Below, one piece after another: positions 7,643 through 9,339 of a stretch of DNA of 9,339 nt. Position numbers and translations under genes: made by a program. The stretch comes from Campylobacterales bacterium. Lineage in GTDB: Bacteria; Campylobacterota; Campylobacteria; Campylobacterales; JAADDG01. Positions within the stretch are counted from its first letter, which is position 1. Each line of letters starts with the position of its first letter. The notes beneath the pieces were generated by a model, which saw only the letters and a program-made list of their open reading frames with translations, searched no databases and had not been told where the DNA came from. The stretch covers positions 1-9,339 of the forward strand of contig JALVCR010000204.1 of the NCBI GenBank assembly GCA_027009865.1. Reading direction: 5' to 3'.

Positions 7643-7648
7643 ATAATA
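7643..7648 (-). promoter_or_regulatory. Weak candidate -10 box for the polysaccharide operon
   Basis: TATTAT on the minus strand (five of six to the sigma-70 consensus). It would place the transcript start about 20 bases before the ugd TTG. There is no good -35 box 16-18 bases upstream, and another candidate, TATAAA, lies at 7659-7654. This is a suggestion only. Confidence 0.22.
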
Positions 7649-7677
7649 TTAAATTTATATTTATTTGAACATTAAAC

Positions 7678-7698
7678 TTTTTGTTTTCAAAACAAAAA
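7678..7698. repeat. Perfect 21-base palindrome in the divergent intergenic region
   Basis: Ten-base arms, TTTTTGTTTT and its exact reverse complement AAAACAAAAA, flank a single central C at 7688. The arms hold only one G:C pair, so a folded RNA stem would be weak, which argues against a terminator. A dimeric regulator's operator upstream of ugd is a reasonable alternative. Because the sequence is mostly A and T runs, part of the symmetry could be chance. Confidence 0.5.
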
Positions 7699-7774
7699 AT
7701 TACGCTCAATATTCTAACTAAATCTTCTTTATATGAATTTTTATTTTACTTTTTTCTCTATTTTTAAGAGTTTT

Positions 7775-7803
7775 TTGACAAAAAAATCATAGAGAAATAA
7801 ATT
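7775..7803 (+). promoter_or_regulatory. Candidate distal promoter for the plus-strand gene
   Basis: An exact TTGACA (7775-7780) is followed after 17 bases by TAAATT (7798-7803), which matches only four of six positions of the -10 consensus. It would give a leader of about 80 bases before ATG 7889. The perfect -35 box is the only point in its favour. Confidence 0.25.
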
Positions 7804-7854
7804 TTTATAAAGATATATCGCCCCTCTTTAATAAAGCTTTTAACTTTGATTTAT

Positions 7855-7860
7855 TACAAT
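7855..7860 (+). promoter_or_regulatory. Candidate -10 box for the plus-strand gene
   Basis: TACAAT (five of six to TATAAT) lies about 29 bases before ATG 7889, implying a short leader of roughly 20 bases. There is no good -35 box. If the host is a campylobacterotan, weak or absent -35 elements would be normal for its main sigma factor. Confidence 0.35.
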
Positions 7861-7888
7861 GAATCGATTTAAAAACAAAGGTTTATAA

Positions 7889-9339
7889 ATGTATAACTTT
7901 TTATTGTATATAGTATTTTTTATATTTTTTACTTTAAATTCAATTTTTGCAAATGATATAGTAATCAATCAAATATTTAAAAAACAAATAAAAATAGGAC
8001 AGGGCTTTGATTTATTAAAAAATGAAATTAAGAGTTCTCCTTTTGATAATATTCAAAAAGAAACTTTCAATGATACTCAAAAAGTAACTTTTAAACTAAA
8101 ATTTATTCCAAATAATCTATCTTTAGCAAAAGAATTAAATTTATTGAATAATAATGAATTTTTATTACAAAATTCTAAAAAAGAAGCTTTTTTAGAAGAT
8201 AGTTTGATAGACGATTATTCTCTAAACTATCTATTGGATGTAAAAGTTATAAACTCTTTTGAAATTTTAAAAAATCCAAAATTATCACAAGAAGCTCAGA
8301 AATTACTAAAAAACAGTAAAGAATTTAAAAAACTTTACGGAAACTATTTTATAAACGGCATATTAAAAGGAGGAGAGTTTTTAGCTCTAATAAAAATCAA
8401 TACAAACTCAAAATATGACTATAAAAATATAAAAAGAGATATAGATCTTCTTAATTTAAAATGGAATAAAAAAGATAAATTTTTAAAGATATTAAAAAAT
8501 TTATCGAAAAATCACCAAATAGACATAAAAAATCTTATTATTTCAAATAGTGAGATTCTTCCAAGCGATAATTTTGAAGACCTTTTCAAAAATGCAGAAG
8601 TTTTTCCTTCAAAAATATACAGTGATTCGGTTAACATAGAGATGATTCTAACTCCTTATGAACAATTAAATAATCCAACAGATAATAAAGTATCAAAAAG
8701 AATAAAAACAATTTATCTAAACTATCAAACTCTAAAAAATAACCTCTTTTTTATTCTAAGAAATGATTCTCAATTTAGATTCAACCTTTTAAAAAAGAAA
8801 CAGCAGCTTATAAATTATAAAAAACTCATGGATCTTTTATCAGATAATTTTCTTCTTATGAAATTAAATTATCAAAGATTTGTAAAGGGAGAGATAAACT
8901 ACGAAGATATTATAAAAAATATTGAATTTAAAAAAGAGTATGAAGAGATAGAAATCCCTCAAAGATATAAAGCAACAATACCAAATAAAAAAGTAAAAGT
9001 TCCTTCAAAAAAGATATTTGCAACCAATAAAGGCAAAAATATAAAAGATCATAACAATACTAAAGCTCCTTGGATAGATCTTTTAAGCTATTTTCATATC
9101 GAAAAGAACGGAAAAATACTATTTTTAACATCAAAAATAGAGGCAAAAAATAGTAAAGGAGAGTTTTTACATAAAGAGAATAATGAAATTGTTTTAGATA
9201 CATATATAGACTTTCCTGGACTTAGATTTATAGATATAAAAAATAAAAAAGGAGAGCTTTTTACAAATACTCTAAATTCAAAAAACAATTGGAAAAAATT
9301 TAAAGGAGATGGTGTTATAAAATCGGCTTACTGCGGATA
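7889..9339 (+). CDS. Candidate secreted MACPF-like (perforin-fold) protein, 3' end cut by window edge
   Basis: An open frame of 483 complete codons runs off the right edge with no stop. ATG 7889 has AAAGG seven bases upstream. Residues 1-21 form a likely signal peptide (hydrophobic core FLLYIVFFIFF, cleavage after SIFA), although the n-region lacks a positive residue, which is unusual. Three landmarks recall MACPF proteins: GQGFD near the mature N-terminus (37-41); YGNYF, six residues, then GG (150-162), close to the signature Y-G-[TS]-H-[FY]-x6-G-G and preceded by a charged helix; and a strand with ILTPYEQL (253-260). A helical Lys/Asn-rich part follows (about 265-360), then a Lys/Pro/Asn linker (about 361-392) and a possibly beta-rich C-terminal domain starting near W395. 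The family forms pores in membranes; here activity is unproven, and the signature His and Thr/Ser are replaced by Tyr and Asn. G+C is near 20%, far below the operon. Export is fairly sure; the fold is probable, not certain. Confidence 0.6.
   Translation, partial: MYNFLLYIVFFIFFTLNSIFANDIVINQIFKKQIKIGQGFDLLKNEIKSSPFDNIQKETFNDTQKVTFKLKFIPNNLSLAKELNLLNNNEFLLQNSKKEAFLEDSLIDDYSLNYLLDVKVINSFEILKNPKLSQEAQKLLKNSKEFKKLYGNYFINGILKGGEFLALIKINTNSKYDYKNIKRDIDLLNLKWNKKDKFLKILKNLSKNHQIDIKNLIISNSEILPSDNFEDLFKNAEVFPSKIYSDSVNIEMILTPYEQLNNPTDNKVSKRIKTIYLNYQTLKNNLFFILRNDSQFRFNLLKKKQQLINYKKLMDLLSDNFLLMKLNYQRFVKGEINYEDIIKNIEFKKEYEEIEIPQRYKATIPNKKVKVPSKKIFATNKGKNIKDHNNTKAPWIDLLSYFHIEKNGKILFLTSKIEAKNSKGEFLHKENNEIVLDTYIDFPGLRFIDIKNKKGELFTNTLNSKNNWKKFKGDGVIKSAYCG
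8045..8092 (+). repeat. Tandem 24-base duplication inside the secreted-protein gene
   Basis: Two adjacent 24-base units match at 19 positions and encode DNIQKETF (53-60) and NDTQKVTF (61-68). The shared core is CAAAAAG followed by AACTTT. It looks like a small in-frame tandem duplication near the mature N-terminus. Chance in an A-rich gene is possible, but the codon-level match supports real duplication. Confidence 0.5.

Larger units (their letters stand above)
7615..7888. promoter_or_regulatory. Divergent AT-rich intergenic region between ugd and the MACPF-like gene
   Basis: This 274-base gap is almost all A and T and separates divergent genes, so it must contain both promoters. It holds the palindrome at 7678-7698 and weak promoter candidates listed separately. 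No RNA gene, riboswitch, repeat unit or credible small protein was recognised. In sequence this AT-rich, chance -10 boxes are common, and the true sites cannot be fixed by eye. Confidence 0.6.

Noticed and set aside
7678..7698. Palindrome read as a rho-independent terminator
   Set aside because: The stem is nearly all A:T and the loop would be one to three bases. The site lies between divergent starts, where no transcript should end.
7806..7811. TATAAA as a -10 box paired with TTGACA at 7775
   Set aside because: The spacing is 25 bases, well beyond the 16-18 that sigma-70 promoters use.
7859..7888. Nine-codon upstream frame ending TAA directly against ATG 7889
   Set aside because: It has no ribosome site of its own and its ATG overlaps the candidate -10 box, so it is probably not transcribed as a leader. 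The abutting TAA-ATG is likely chance.
9094..9288. Open minus-strand frame of 64 codons
   Set aside because: It is antisense to the long plus-strand frame that has a signal peptide and ribosome site. Its apparent hydrophobicity comes from the reverse reading of Lys-rich codons.

Overview
The window holds an eight-gene polysaccharide/nucleotide-sugar operon on the minus strand (7614 down to base 1, where it runs off the left edge). A divergently transcribed gene for a secreted protein lies on the plus strand (7889 to the right edge, also open-ended). No rRNA, tRNA, insertion sequence, CRISPR array or convincing terminator was seen. The low G+C operon (about 32-45% in lines I counted), frequent ATA, AGA and TTA codons, tightly overlapped genes and TTG/GTG starts suggest a Gram-negative bacterium. 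I would guess Campylobacterota (deep-branching, vent or sulfur type), but this is inferred from style, not from a marker gene.

The operon in transcription order is: UDP-glucose 6-dehydrogenase (7614-6286), UDP-glucuronate 4-epimerase (6289-5225), a TviB/VipA-type UDP-HexNAc 6-dehydrogenase (5228-3975), glucose-1-phosphate thymidylyltransferase RmlA (3975-3106), dTDP-glucose 4,6-dehydratase RmlB (3109-2099), an ArnC/GtrB-type membrane glycosyltransferase (2096-1113), an ArnE-like four-helix membrane protein (1111-743), and the first 244 residues of a WecE-type dTDP-4-keto-6-deoxyglucose aminotransferase (732-1). Successive genes overlap by 1-4 bases or are separated by 1-10 bases. Together they can make UDP-GlcA, UDP-GalA, a UDP-N-acetylhexosaminuronic acid and dTDP-4-amino-4,6-dideoxygalactose (dTDP-Fuc4N). 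The last two full genes look like machinery for loading a sugar on undecaprenyl phosphate and moving it across the inner membrane. The likely product is an acidic surface glycan (O-antigen or capsule) with an amino-deoxy sugar. Rhamnose genes rmlC/rmlD are not in the window.

The intergenic stretch 7615-7888 is very AT-rich, carries a perfect 21-base palindrome and must hold both divergent promoters, though only weak candidates can be named.

The plus-strand gene is the least ordinary item. It has a signal peptide, about 20% G+C against about 36% for the operon, and runs at least 483 codons without a stop. Its sequence carries landmarks of the membrane attack complex/perforin (MACPF) fold: G-x-G-F-D near the mature N-terminus, Y-G-N-Y-F-x6-G-G at residues 150-162, and an L-T-P strand at 254-256. 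It is best described as a candidate secreted bacterial MACPF-like protein, probably acquired horizontally.
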